From Legionella santicrucis (GTDB lineage: Bacteria > Pseudomonadota > Gammaproteobacteria > Legionellales > Legionellaceae): 64,000 nucleotides of DNA. This document shows positions 52,578 through 62,907 of this stretch, in pieces. Positions within the stretch are counted from its first letter, which is position 1. Each line of letters opens with the position of its first letter. The DNA is taken from NCBI RefSeq assembly GCF_001468135.1, contig NZ_LNYU01000091.1:105751-169750 (forward strand). The letters run 5' to 3'. A model generated the notes under the pieces. It was not told the DNA's origin. It saw only the letters and a list, made by a program, of their open reading frames with translations, and searched no databases. A program made the position numbers and the translations under genes.

Positions 52578-55500
52578 ATGCAAATACTTCATAAATTGTC
52601 TCGTGATACCGAATGCCGTGATACTGATATTGCTATTATTGGGATGGGTTGTCGTTTCCCAGGCGGAGCAAATTCGTACCAGCAATTCTGGCAACTGCTT
52701 TTAAACAAATTTGATGCCATTTCACCGGTTCCCCAATCAAGATGGGATTCAAGAAAATTTTATCATCCAGACAGCAAACATCCGGCAAAGACTACTATTC
52801 AATCGGCTGGATTTATTGATCAAAATCTTGAAGACTTTGATCCACTATTTTTCGGTATTTCACCACGAGAGGCAGCAGCGATTGATCCGCTGCAACGCTT
52901 ATTGTTAGAAGTATGCTGGGAATCTATTGAAGATGCGGGGATTCTGCTTAAGCAGCTTCATGGTAGCAAAACATCCGTGTTTATAGGTGGCTTTTGTCTT
53001 GATAATCAACTGCTTCAACTTAGCGAATTAAACCGTGCATTAATTGACTCACATACTGCGACCAGCTCAAGCATGACTTTATTAGCAAGCCGTCTTTCTT
53101 ATACTTTTGATTTAAAAGGGCCATGCCTAACGCTGGATACTGCTTGCTCGTCTTCTTTAGTTGCCCTGCATTATGCCTGCCAAAGCATTATTCACAAGGA
53201 AGCAGATATGGCTATTGCTGGTGGTGCCAACGCCATGTTCAAACCAGAAAATGCCATAGTGATGAGTAAGGGACAATTTTTATCTCCAGATGCGAAATGC
53301 ATGACTTTTGATGCCAAAGCAAATGGTTATGCTCGTGGCGAGGGGGTTGGCATTGTCATTTTAAAATCATTAAAACAAGCTTTATTAGACAACGACCGAA
53401 TTCATGCCATCATATCTGCAACAGGGGTCAACCAGGATGGACATACTTTAGGAATTACATTGCCCAACGGAACAGCGCAACATGATTTAATGCGAGAGGT
53501 CTATCATAAGGCACAAGTTACAGTAAATGATATAGGTTATATTGAAGCCCATGGAACAGGTACACAAGCAGGGGATATAACAGAGGTTAACAGTATTAAT
53601 GCCTTGTTTAACCAACGCAAAAAACCCGTTTATATAGGCTCTGTTAAAACCAATATTGGCCATTTGGAAGCAGCTGCAGGTGTTGCTGGGCTTATTAAAG
53701 CCGTTTTATGCTTAAAATATAAAAAAATACCAGCTAATTTACATTTTCATACCCCCAACCCTCATAGTTCATTGAATCAACTTACCGTACCTGTTGATAC
53801 TGTGGATTGGCCAGAGGAGTCTTATGCTTCGGTGAACTCTTTTGGCTATGGCGGGACTAATGCTCATGCATTGCTGCGCACCATTGAACACTGTTCGGCC
53901 CAGGATCAGGAAAAATTTGAGGTGGATTTGTCTATACCCGTTGTATTTAGCGCCATGAATAATGCACGATTGGATGCAGGCATTAAGCAATATCTTCACT
54001 GGCTGTCGTGTAATCCTGGGTTACATTTGCGAGATATCGCTTACACGATGAATCATAAAAAAACACATTTTAATTATCGTTTGATCACCTTGGTTAAATC
54101 TAATGAGGAACTTATTAATAAACTAGCCAGCTATAATGCAGGAGAGTCCGTAGCGAATTTATTTACTGCCAACACAAGTACAGAAGAAGTCGTTTTTGTA
54201 TTCACAGGTATGGGGCCACAACGGCCACAGATGGGAAAAGAGCTATTTGAAAAAGAACCCATATACAGACAAATGGTTCTTACTTGTGACTCGCACCTGC
54301 AAGCCATTGCAGGCTGGTCAATATTAGATGAATTATTTAAGCCAGAACAAGAAAGTTGTATGCATGAGCCCCGAATTGCACAATTGGCCAATTTTATTTT
54401 GCAAGTTAGTTTAACCACATTGTTATCTTCCTGGGGCGTAAAACCAGCAGCAGTAGTAGGACATAGCGTAGGAGAAATTGCCGCCTTTTATGTCAGTGGT
54501 GTGCTTGATTTACATGATGCCATTTTAATTTCTTACCATCGTAGTTGTCTGCAAAATAGTTTAATGGGCAGGGGAGAAATGCTTGCGGTAAATCTGTCAC
54601 GTGACGAGATTCAACCGTTACTTGGCGGAAAATCTGTAGGTATAGCGGCAGTAAATAGTCCCAATAATATTACTTTATCAGGCGATAAAAAAGACATTCT
54701 GGATATAGCTCAGCAATTAACTGAAAACAAAGTTTTTAATCGATTACTCCATGTTAATTTGGCGTATCACAGTCAAGTTCTGGAACCGATAAAAAATGAT
54801 TTTCTCAGCGCCATCGATTCTGTTCAGTTGTGTAAAAACACCATTCCTTTATATTCCACAGTAACAGGAAAAGCTATCTTATCCTCTACACTAACAGCAT
54901 CCTATTGGTGGGATAATGCCAGAAAAACTGTAGAATTTGAGCTGGCTATTAACTCGTTACTAGAAGATGGCTTTAATAGTTTTATTGAAATTGGACCCCA
55001 TCCGGTTCTTAAGAATTATTTAAATGAGATTGTCCAACAAACGCCACTGCAATTATTTCATACTTTAAACCGCCACAAAAAGAATGAAAGAGAGTATTTA
55101 CTCGGTACTATTTGTGATTTGTATTGTAGAGGTATCCCTATTAATTTTAACGCATTACAGCCCTCTGGCCAATTTATTGATACCCCCCTGCAATTGTGGG
55201 CAAGAGAAAAATATTGGCGAGAAAGCGAAGCGTCAAAACAACAACGGATTGGCTCAAATAATGAGAACTGGTTTTATCAGGAAATAGCCACCACTCCCCC
55301 TTCCTGGCAAGTGGAATTAAATGAAGCATTTTTTCCTTATCTACGCGATCATCGAATTTTTAATATGCTGGTTTTTCCGGGAGCAGCTTATATTTCAGCT
55401 GCAATTGCGTTAAATAAAAAAAGCGATCCTGTCTCGTCTTGCATTATTGAAGACATGCGATTTAAATCCATGCTTGTTTATAATGAGAATGATCCACTTG

Positions 55501-58500
55501 TTTTAACCTTGACTCAGCAAAAGGAAATAAACAAATTTAGCCTACATACTTCCAATCATTCTTTAAGTCAGGAACATTGTACTGCTTTCTTATACCCAAT
55601 GGATTTAACTTCACTAACATATCCTACGGATATAAATCAACTGAAAAACCAATTACAGGCTTTTAGTCCAATAGAACAATTATATGAATCCTTTGATAGA
55701 TTAGGCTTAATTTATGGGAGTTCTTTTAGAACGATTCATACTATTTATCGAGGTGATAATCAAGTATTAGCTCAGTTAGTTTGGAATGGAGAACATCAAG
55801 AACTATTTGATCAAACCTCTATTTATCCTCCTTTACTGGATGGTGCATTTCAATCATTAATAGCCTTGCAACTTGACAAATCTAAAGCGTATTTACCTCA
55901 TAGTATTAATAAAATTTTATTCTATAAACCACTGCCAAAATCTTGTTGGTCGCATGCTTTTTTAACTACTGTAAATGAAAAGACATTATTCGGTCATGTG
56001 GATATCGTTGATGAACATGGGGAGTTATGTCTGCAATTACAAGGCCTGCGCTTGAAGGCTGTCACATCAGCAAATTCGCTGCTTTCTTCGCACATTTACT
56101 ATAAGGTGCAGTGGCATGAGCATACACTACAACCTGTTATTAAAGAACATCTTCAGAATCAATCCTGGATAGTGATTTATGACGGCAGTACCCATTCAGA
56201 GTTGGTGCAGCAATTAAAAAATACAATTCCGAATTTAATCTTTGTGAGTTGGGCAGATGAACGTCTGCAAATCAGTGATGCCCAATGGCAAATTTCTGCA
56301 CATAGTTTGCAAGATTATTTATGGCTATGGCAATGTTACCAGCCTAAACATATTGTTTATATTAGCTCTATGGCAAATGATCTTTCCCTGGAATCTGTGT
56401 CGGAGCAAACCTGGGCGTTGATAGTACTAGCCCAATCCTTAAGCAAGCATAAAATTCCGCTTAACCTTTTTGTTCTCACCTGGGAAGCACAACATCCCTT
56501 TGATAAGAATCATCTAGCGTGCTCGGCATTGCCTAATTTGACCCGCGTTATAGAAAATGAAGTACCTTTTATTAATATTAAGGCCATAGATATCGATAGA
56601 GAAACTTCTTCCCAGCATATTCTTGCTGAATTGCTTTCATCGTTATCCTGCGACACTGTCGTTTATAGGAATAATGTTCGCTATATTCAACAAATTGAGC
56701 AGGGACAAGTGAAAAAAAATGAATTTCAAAATATATCTTTGAGTGAGCATAATGTTGAGTTGAAAATAACTCAACCTGGCTTATTGGATAGTCTCTTTTT
56801 TATCTCTGCTCCGATAAGAAAGCCTACGGCAAATGAAATTCAAATTAAAGTGTATGCCAGCGCGCTTAATTTCAAAGATTTATTAAAATTATCTAACAAA
56901 CTGGATGATAAAATTACTGACAATACTTTTTTTGGTGATTCACTTGGTATGGAGGTAGCCGGTGTGATCACTGATATAGGATCGCAGGTGACGGGTTTTC
57001 AATGTGGTGACGAAGTCATCGCACCCTTGCCTCAAAATTTCTCTTCATATGCTTATGTCGATCAACGTTATGTTCTGCGCAAACCGAGTACGCTTGATTT
57101 TTATCAAGCCCCGGTATTAACAGGTTTTTTGGCGGCTTACCGTGGATTAGTGCAAATTGCCGATATTCAACCAGGTGAAAAAGTCCTTATTCATAATGCA
57201 ACAGGCGGAGTGGGGATAGCAGCAATTCAAATAGCACAATGGAAACAAGCAGAAATTTATGCAACTGCTGGCACTACAGAAAAACGAGCCTATCTTCAAA
57301 CGCTAGGTATTAAATATATCTACGATTCAAGAACCTCATTATTCAAAGAGCAAGTATTGCGTGACACCTATGGTTATGGGGTTGATGTAGTGATTAATTC
57401 TATCGCAGGCGACGCGTTGATACATAGTTTTAATTTATTAGCGCCATATGGTCGGTTTATAGAAATTGGCAAGAGAGATATAGCTGAAAACACGCTTCTG
57501 CCTATGCAGGCATTTAATCAGAATATTAGCTTTTCAGCGATTGATATTGACCGCATGCTTGTAAATAAAATGGATAGTATTTCAGCCATGTCAAAAACCA
57601 TCTTGGCTCTGTTCGAAGAAGGTATTTTAACTCCACAGCCTGTTAAAGTTTTTCCAGCATCAGCAATTAAAGATGCTTTTCATTTTATGTTACAAAGTAA
57701 GCATATAGGCAAAATAGTTATTGATTATAAAAATCAGCAGTGTCCCGTAGCAATCCCATGTAAAACAGTCGATAGCCAGGCGTCATATATTGTTACTGGA
57801 GGTACTTCAGGGTTTGGTCTTGAAGCAGGAACATTACTTGCTAGAGAAGGTGCGGGCAAGGTGTATTTATTAAGCCGTCACGGACAAAGGGATCTTTCTT
57901 TGCCTTATGCCAATCTTGAAGCCAGGGCATTGGATGTCAGTGATAAAAAAGCTTTAACTGCATTATTTGTTGAGATTAGTCAAAGCCCATTTCCCCTGAA
58001 AGGTATTGTGCATAGCGCCATGGTTTTGGATGACTCTTTAATTCATCAACTCGAACGAGAGCAATTTGATAGGGTTTTACAACCTAAGGTAGCAGGAGCT
58101 ATTAATTTACATGAGTTAACCGAAACACTGGATCTGGATTTTTTTATAGTGTTCTCATCAATTTCATCGCTTATTGGAACTATAGGTCAAGCAAGCTACG
58201 TGGTAGCGAATGGCTTTTTAGATGCACTTGCTGATTATCGCCAACAGCATGATTTACCTTGCACTTCAATTAATTGGGGTGTATTTACACAAACAGGTGT
58301 TGTGGCCCGTAGTGAATATTTACAACCGCTTTTAAATACTGCAGGTATTAAAGGATTTAATAATGATACGGCATTACACATTCTAAATAATTTGTTCTGC
58401 GCACCTTCTCAGTCTTTAGGTATATTCGATATTGACTGGGAGCAGTGGTCAAAACAGTATAAAAAAATGGCATCAAAATCTTTATTTAACTCACTACTAA

Positions 58501-58820
58501 CGCAAAATAAGGAACACGAATTGACACACTCTTCATTACATGAAGAGTTAATGTTATTACCTGACAATGCAAGAATGGATCAACTAAGCCAAATAATTAG
58601 AGATAAACTAGCTGTTATTTTAAAAATGCAAGCGACACAAATCGATATTAACGAAAATATAACTTATTACGGCGTAGATTCTATTTTAGCTATAGAGTTG
58701 GTTAATCTGTTACGATCGACTCTGGAAATAACCCTATCGCCTGCTGATTTTATGGAGGGTAAAAGCATTAAAGAGTTAGCAGGTTTATTAAATGCACGGT
58801 ATCAACCTATCTCGGCTTAA
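52578..58820 (+). CDS. Type I polyketide synthase (KS-AT-DH-ER-KR-ACP)
   Basis: A 2,080-residue single-module synthase with full reducing capacity. KS (about 17-440): Cys in DTACSSSL (about 192), His in EAHGTGT and in KTNIGH. AT (540-840): Ser in GHSVGE (about 630) and AYHS, of the malonyl-CoA-selective type. DH (910-1190): HRIFNMLVFP, where the usual Gly of HxxxGxxxxP is Asn, and LLDGAFQS. A structural region with no methyltransferase motif follows. ER (1410-1720): SLGMEVAGVI and NATGGVGIAAIQIA. KR (1735-1930): TGGTSGFGLEAG, the LDD motif, Ser, Tyr and Asn in QASYVVANGF. ACP (2000-2075): GVDS at about 2031. No thioesterase. The layout equals that of mycobacterial Mas-type synthases. An adjacent acyltransferase may release the product. 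Confidence 0.95.
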   Translation: MQILHKLSRDTECRDTDIAIIGMGCRFPGGANSYQQFWQLLLNKFDAISPVPQSRWDSRKFYHPDSKHPAKTTIQSAGFIDQNLEDFDPLFFGISPREAAAIDPLQRLLLEVCWESIEDAGILLKQLHGSKTSVFIGGFCLDNQLLQLSELNRALIDSHTATSSSMTLLASRLSYTFDLKGPCLTLDTACSSSLVALHYACQSIIHKEADMAIAGGANAMFKPENAIVMSKGQFLSPDAKCMTFDAKANGYARGEGVGIVILKSLKQALLDNDRIHAIISATGVNQDGHTLGITLPNGTAQHDLMREVYHKAQVTVNDIGYIEAHGTGTQAGDITEVNSINALFNQRKKPVYIGSVKTNIGHLEAAAGVAGLIKAVLCLKYKKIPANLHFHTPNPHSSLNQLTVPVDTVDWPEESYASVNSFGYGGTNAHALLRTIEHCSAQDQEKFEVDLSIPVVFSAMNNARLDAGIKQYLHWLSCNPGLHLRDIAYTMNHKKTHFNYRLITLVKSNEELINKLASYNAGESVANLFTANTSTEEVVFVFTGMGPQRPQMGKELFEKEPIYRQMVLTCDSHLQAIAGWSILDELFKPEQESCMHEPRIAQLANFILQVSLTTLLSSWGVKPAAVVGHSVGEIAAFYVSGVLDLHDAILISYHRSCLQNSLMGRGEMLAVNLSRDEIQPLLGGKSVGIAAVNSPNNITLSGDKKDILDIAQQLTENKVFNRLLHVNLAYHSQVLEPIKNDFLSAIDSVQLCKNTIPLYSTVTGKAILSSTLTASYWWDNARKTVEFELAINSLLEDGFNSFIEIGPHPVLKNYLNEIVQQTPLQLFHTLNRHKKNEREYLLGTICDLYCRGIPINFNALQPSGQFIDTPLQLWAREKYWRESEASKQQRIGSNNENWFYQEIATTPPSWQVELNEAFFPYLRDHRIFNMLVFPGAAYISAAIALNKKSDPVSSCIIEDMRFKSMLVYNENDPLVLTLTQQKEINKFSLHTSNHSLSQEHCTAFLYPMDLTSLTYPTDINQLKNQLQAFSPIEQLYESFDRLGLIYGSSFRTIHTIYRGDNQVLAQLVWNGEHQELFDQTSIYPPLLDGAFQSLIALQLDKSKAYLPHSINKILFYKPLPKSCWSHAFLTTVNEKTLFGHVDIVDEHGELCLQLQGLRLKAVTSANSLLSSHIYYKVQWHEHTLQPVIKEHLQNQSWIVIYDGSTHSELVQQLKNTIPNLIFVSWADERLQISDAQWQISAHSLQDYLWLWQCYQPKHIVYISSMANDLSLESVSEQTWALIVLAQSLSKHKIPLNLFVLTWEAQHPFDKNHLACSALPNLTRVIENEVPFINIKAIDIDRETSSQHILAELLSSLSCDTVVYRNNVRYIQQIEQGQVKKNEFQNISLSEHNVELKITQPGLLDSLFFISAPIRKPTANEIQIKVYASALNFKDLLKLSNKLDDKITDNTFFGDSLGMEVAGVITDIGSQVTGFQCGDEVIAPLPQNFSSYAYVDQRYVLRKPSTLDFYQAPVLTGFLAAYRGLVQIADIQPGEKVLIHNATGGVGIAAIQIAQWKQAEIYATAGTTEKRAYLQTLGIKYIYDSRTSLFKEQVLRDTYGYGVDVVINSIAGDALIHSFNLLAPYGRFIEIGKRDIAENTLLPMQAFNQNISFSAIDIDRMLVNKMDSISAMSKTILALFEEGILTPQPVKVFPASAIKDAFHFMLQSKHIGKIVIDYKNQQCPVAIPCKTVDSQASYIVTGGTSGFGLEAGTLLAREGAGKVYLLSRHGQRDLSLPYANLEARALDVSDKKALTALFVEISQSPFPLKGIVHSAMVLDDSLIHQLEREQFDRVLQPKVAGAINLHELTETLDLDFFIVFSSISSLIGTIGQASYVVANGFLDALADYRQQHDLPCTSINWGVFTQTGVVARSEYLQPLLNTAGIKGFNNDTALHILNNLFCAPSQSLGIFDIDWEQWSKQYKKMASKSLFNSLLTQNKEHELTHSSLHEELMLLPDNARMDQLSQIIRDKLAVILKMQATQIDINENITYYGVDSILAIELVNLLRSTLEITLSPADFMEGKSIKELAGLLNARYQPISA

Positions 58821-59377
58821 CCCTCGAGATTGATCAAGGATTGAACCTGAATGGTCATTGCAATAACTGGTTGTTCATACCCTTCAGGCTTAATCCAGTC
58901 ACTACAGGGACTGAATTGATAATGCTGGTAATACGGCACCATCTCTTCGTGTGCTTCGATAAAGATACGCTGGATATTTTTATCTCTTGCATGAGTTAAT
59001 ACTGTTTGCAGTAAACAGTAAGAGACTGAGGTATGATGATATTCCGGCAATATACAAAAAAAACTGAATAATGCACAGTTGTCTGTCAGATAATGAGCCG
59101 GCACCTTATGATCTTTTAATATAAAATTGTCTGTACTTTCCAGACAGCTGAAAGGAGTTACACGCAAGGTCCCTACTGGATTATCATTGATGCTAGCTAG
59201 GAACAGATAAGATATATCGTCAATTTGGTTGGAGAATAGTTGAAGCCCATGATTCATGCCAGGAGGACTATGATGCTTATATACCTGACTAAAGATATAA
59301 TACCGTAATCTAAATATCTTTTCTCTTTGCTGGATATCCCGCTTACTGACAAGTTTAATATCAATATGTTCTTTCAT
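58817..59377 (-). CDS. GNAT-fold acyltransferase, autoinducer-synthase/FeeM-like
   Basis: A 186-residue protein of the GNAT superfamily. The N-terminal FRLRYYIFSQVYKH and HGLQLFSNQIDDISYLFLAS, then NPVGTLRVTPF, and a C-terminal YYQHYQFSPCSD, follow the pattern of N-acyl amino acid synthases (FeeM) and acyl-homoserine-lactone synthases, which take acyl groups from carrier proteins. The start at 59377 has AGAGAG upstream and is preferred to 59425. The gene is convergent with the PKS and their stop codons overlap by two bases, so it is not co-transcribed, but its placement suggests it might unload the PKS. This role is inference. Confidence 0.7.
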   Translation of the reverse strand: MKEHIDIKLVSKRDIQQREKIFRLRYYIFSQVYKHHSPPGMNHGLQLFSNQIDDISYLFLASINDNPVGTLRVTPFSCLESTDNFILKDHKVPAHYLTDNCALFSFFCILPEYHHTSVSYCLLQTVLTHARDKNIQRIFIEAHEEMVPYYQHYQFSPCSDWIKPEGYEQPVIAMTIQVQSLINLEG

Positions 59378-59669
59378 GTGAAACTCTCTATGGGGACAAA
59401 AGATTGAATGTAACTCAAGGGTCATGAAACGTCTATTTTTATAAACTATTTTCGCATTAGTTATTAAAAAATCTTCAAAACCAATTCTTTTGATTTGAAT
59501 AAATTAATCAATAAATTTTTAGAAAATACTCCAAAAAAGATCTGGTGCGTACATCAGGCCCAGTTTTTTGTAACTTTGTCGACCTATTTAACCGCATTAT
59601 CCGTACCGTGAGTAAATCTTAATTGGCTATAATTAATATATATTATTGGTTTTAAGAGAATAAGTTAAA
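59378..59669. other. Intergenic region upstream of the Fic-ankyrin gene
   Basis: About 290 AT-rich bases with divergent promoters. A CTTAAT...AATTAATAT stretch near 59619-59642 faintly resembles PmrA-regulated Legionella promoters. No gene is seen. Confidence 0.3.
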
Positions 59670-61673
59670 ATGCACCTCTCCCATATAGATTTTTTATTAC
59701 CTGAACCTCAACACGCCGTTCATAGGTCTACTGAAATTCCGAGATTATCTAATCCAGAAGAAGCTCTTTCTCATTTCAAAAAAAACTATCCAAGAGATAG
59801 ATTATGGCAATTAGCTGTGGATGGTGCTCTTTATTCCCCTTGGGAGTGCGCCTATCAGGCACGACATGATGCAGGATATGATTCTAAATTGAAGGATAAA
59901 AAAAGACCTGAAAGAGGTTGGAGACTTTATGAATTAAGAGAACCAGGAAGTCTTGCGGCATTTTTTAGAGGCTTAAAAAGAGCCATGCAAGATATAGAGG
60001 ACAAAACTATTAGTGAACAATTAATAAAAGACTTGCATGCAGCTGTCAGTATCAATGTGAATGGAGAAATGATAGAAGAACTAAAGCCTGGCGAGTTTAA
60101 ACAACGAGAGAACCAATTTACAATTTATTTTGAAAAAAAACGCGTCACAGTAAAAGGTTTAAAAGATTTTCTTGATAAATTAGAAAATAAGAAATTTGGC
60201 GATATTAAAGATAACGATTCAGCTATCTTATTGTATTTTAAAAATAAAAGTCAAAATACACCGTTGTTTTGTGAGAACTTTGCAAAAATTAAAGCAAAAT
60301 ACCATCTAGCAAATAACGAAGAGCTTGCTCAATTTATTCTGGATAATTGTATTGGTTATAATTACAACGCCCCATGGCCGAATTATGTTAAAAGTTTATT
60401 AAAAGAAGCTATAGAAGAATATAATACAGAGCTTACTGAATTATATAATAATACGAATCCTGATCCCGATGCTATTTTAGAGTTGATCGGGAAAACGATT
60501 GAAACCTGTGAACAAATTCATCCCTTTATTGATGCCAATGGCAGAACTTTTGTTAATTTACTTTTAAATCGATTGTTAATACAAAATGGTTTTCCCCCCG
60601 CTACATTTTTTCAGCCAAATCTTTTTGATGCACATGATTACCATGTGGAAGTTTTAAAGCGTGCCATGCTGAATACCTTAGAAATTTATAAAGGCCAAAA
60701 TGTGTTTGGTTTTAATATAAGAGAGATGTGTAAAGAAGATCAGGAGTTTTTTAATCCATGTAATCTCTATTTAATATCTCTAGATGATAAAGCACAAATA
60801 GATAAGAATACTTTAAAAAGAGCAAGGGAAAAGGGCACACCTATCTTAATTAAAATAGGAGATAAATTTCAAATATATGGCGACTCACGAGGAAATGGGA
60901 TGTGGAATTTCACCGAAATTGAAGACTCGAATTTTAATCTTAGGGCATTACCTTTTGAGGAAGGAATCATTAAACGTGATAATCCACTATTCTCAACAGA
61001 TCTTATCGAGCGATTAAAACCTGGCCATGTGTTTTTTGCAAATTTTTGCGAATTGGAAGAATTTGAAAAAATGAGTGATTCTTCCCCATTGGATCAAGAA
61101 ATGCTAAGAAAGCTCTTGAAAAATGCACTCATTAGGGATGATGTTGAAAAGTTTATTGAGCTTTTAGAAGAGGGGGTAAATCTAGAAGACATCAATGAAG
61201 TACCTATTTTATTTTTTGCGATTTCGCAAAATGCCTCTGATATTGCTCGTTACCTGCAAGAGAAAGGAATATGCAAGTCTGATGCTGCATTTAAGGGAGA
61301 AACACCCTTAATGTATGCGATAAAAAACAATAAAAAATGTGTGAACATTTTAGCAGAATATATAGATGACATTGATGCATTAGAAAAAGCCAAAAGACTG
61401 TGCAAGCAAGACTCAGAGGACCATTTCGATCTTGACCGAAGAATCCAAACATTAAAAAAAGCAAACAAAGGTTTAAAGGATAAAACTTCTCAGCAATCAT
61501 CTCAAACAGCGACTCAAACTTCCCCACCCCACTTGGAATCCTCAATAAATTTCTCTTATTCAATAAGCAAGAGAACAACAATTTTTTCACCAAATGCATC
61601 TAAAGAAGCGTCACAAACAAATTCTACTGAAGCTAAGACGAGCTCAACTTTGCAATCAAGAAAACCTAAGTGA
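59670..61673 (+). CDS. Fic-domain protein with ankyrin-like repeats, putative effector
   Basis: A 667-residue soluble protein. A Fic fold spans about 85-330, with the catalytic loop HPFIDANGRTFVN (His284, Arg292) and a likely flap before it. The usual HxFx(D/E)(G/A)NGRxxR lacks the final Arg (Asn instead). Residues 480-585 form two or three ankyrin-like hairpins (DDVEKFIELLEEGVNLEDIN, GETPLMYAIKNNKKCVNILA). The last 60 residues are rich in Ser, Thr and Gln, like Dot/Icm secretion tails. The Fic-ankyrin order is that of AnkX, which phosphocholinates host Rab1. Whether it transfers AMP, phosphocholine or something else is unknown. Confidence 0.82.
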   Translation: MHLSHIDFLLPEPQHAVHRSTEIPRLSNPEEALSHFKKNYPRDRLWQLAVDGALYSPWECAYQARHDAGYDSKLKDKKRPERGWRLYELREPGSLAAFFRGLKRAMQDIEDKTISEQLIKDLHAAVSINVNGEMIEELKPGEFKQRENQFTIYFEKKRVTVKGLKDFLDKLENKKFGDIKDNDSAILLYFKNKSQNTPLFCENFAKIKAKYHLANNEELAQFILDNCIGYNYNAPWPNYVKSLLKEAIEEYNTELTELYNNTNPDPDAILELIGKTIETCEQIHPFIDANGRTFVNLLLNRLLIQNGFPPATFFQPNLFDAHDYHVEVLKRAMLNTLEIYKGQNVFGFNIREMCKEDQEFFNPCNLYLISLDDKAQIDKNTLKRAREKGTPILIKIGDKFQIYGDSRGNGMWNFTEIEDSNFNLRALPFEEGIIKRDNPLFSTDLIERLKPGHVFFANFCELEEFEKMSDSSPLDQEMLRKLLKNALIRDDVEKFIELLEEGVNLEDINEVPILFFAISQNASDIARYLQEKGICKSDAAFKGETPLMYAIKNNKKCVNILAEYIDDIDALEKAKRLCKQDSEDHFDLDRRIQTLKKANKGLKDKTSQQSSQTATQTSPPHLESSINFSYSISKRTTIFSPNASKEASQTNSTEAKTSSTLQSRKPK

Positions 61674-62059
61674 CACAAACTCGGTAGATAATAATCAATA
61701 TTTAAAAATTTAACGCCATATTCTCATTATAAGAGCGGTATTTGTGAGTATAATTTATTGAGTACTATGAAATAATTATAAGCTGAACTAATTTTTTGAG
61801 ATGGTTGGATGTTTTTTAAAAATGACACACTTGTTCAATCAAAAATTTTTAATTGCACAGATAATTATATGTATATTGCAAAAGTACAAATGAAACAGAA
61901 AGTTCTTTAATGCTGTAAAACCAACTGGCAAAAGGTAGATTATCATCACTTCTGTTACCAACAATTGAATTCTAATGCCTTTTATCTTAACATCAGAACT
62001 AAATATCAAAGCCTATATAGAGTACAAACCTTCGAATTTATAAACTAGAGATTACTTTT
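61674..62059. other. Intergenic region
   Basis: About 390 AT-rich bases at the end of the accessory stretch. Nothing recognisable apart from the promoter region of the next gene. Confidence 0.35.
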
Positions 62060-62695
62060 TTGATTCAGAATAAAATTTCAGCACTTAGACTTCTTACAGT
62101 TGCACATGTTTTTTTTATAACTATCAGCAATATATTAGTACAATACCCTTTTGAACTCTTTGGTTTTCACACTACTTGGGGGGCTTTTACTTATCCCTTC
62201 ATTTTTATTTTGACCGATCTGACTACTCGGCTCTCTAATGCCAAGACAGCTCGAAGCATCATTTTTCTTAGTATGATTCCCGGATTACTCATCTCCTATT
62301 TTATAGCAAGCTCTATTGAAATTCTTGGAGCCTTAAGCTGGAATAGTTTTTTTGCAATACACTATATGCCTTTACGTATTGCATTAGGATGCTTCGTTGC
62401 CTATGTCATTGGCCAGTTTATGGATATCTTTATTTTTCAACGCCTTCGAAATAGCTCATCTTGGTGGGTGGCTCCTGCTCTTTCAACTACAATAGGAAAT
62501 ATAATAGATACCCTTTTGTTTTTTACTATTGCGTTTTACCATAGTACCCATCCTTTTTTGAGCCAACATTGGCCGGAAATAGCCATCGTTGATGTCTGTT
62601 TTAAAATTATAATCAGTCTGATAGCCTTTGTTCCTATCTATGGCTGCGTGTTACATTTTTTTAGTATCATATATAGGGATAAAGTTACGGCATAA
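62060..62695 (+). CDS. yhhQ: Queuosine precursor transporter (YhhQ/VUT family)
   Basis: A 211-residue inner-membrane protein with six predicted helices and the family sequences HVFFITISNILVQYP, WGAFTYPFIFILTDLTTRL and PALSTTIGNIIDTLLFF. YhhQ imports 7-cyano-7-deazaguanine or related bases used to make queuosine in tRNA. The start codon is TTG with AGAG upstream. It is a single gene; no queuosine biosynthesis genes are nearby. Confidence 0.93.
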   Translation: MIQNKISALRLLTVAHVFFITISNILVQYPFELFGFHTTWGAFTYPFIFILTDLTTRLSNAKTARSIIFLSMIPGLLISYFIASSIEILGALSWNSFFAIHYMPLRIALGCFVAYVIGQFMDIFIFQRLRNSSSWWVAPALSTTIGNIIDTLLFFTIAFYHSTHPFLSQHWPEIAIVDVCFKIIISLIAFVPIYGCVLHFFSIIYRDKVTA

Positions 62696-62907
62696 TCACT
62701 AAAATTTAGAGTTATTTCACCTATTAATAACTCCGATATATTCAGCCATCCACTAGGTGTTGAGGCTGCTCGTTTTCGCATAATAAAATTTTAGCCCATG
62801 ATCTATCATTGGTTATCTTCCAGTCCTTCAATATTTGGAGGATGGCAAATGTAATGATTGCTTGAAATTGGGCTTAGTTGACTAATATAAAAAAAGTGGG
62901 TTTGGTC

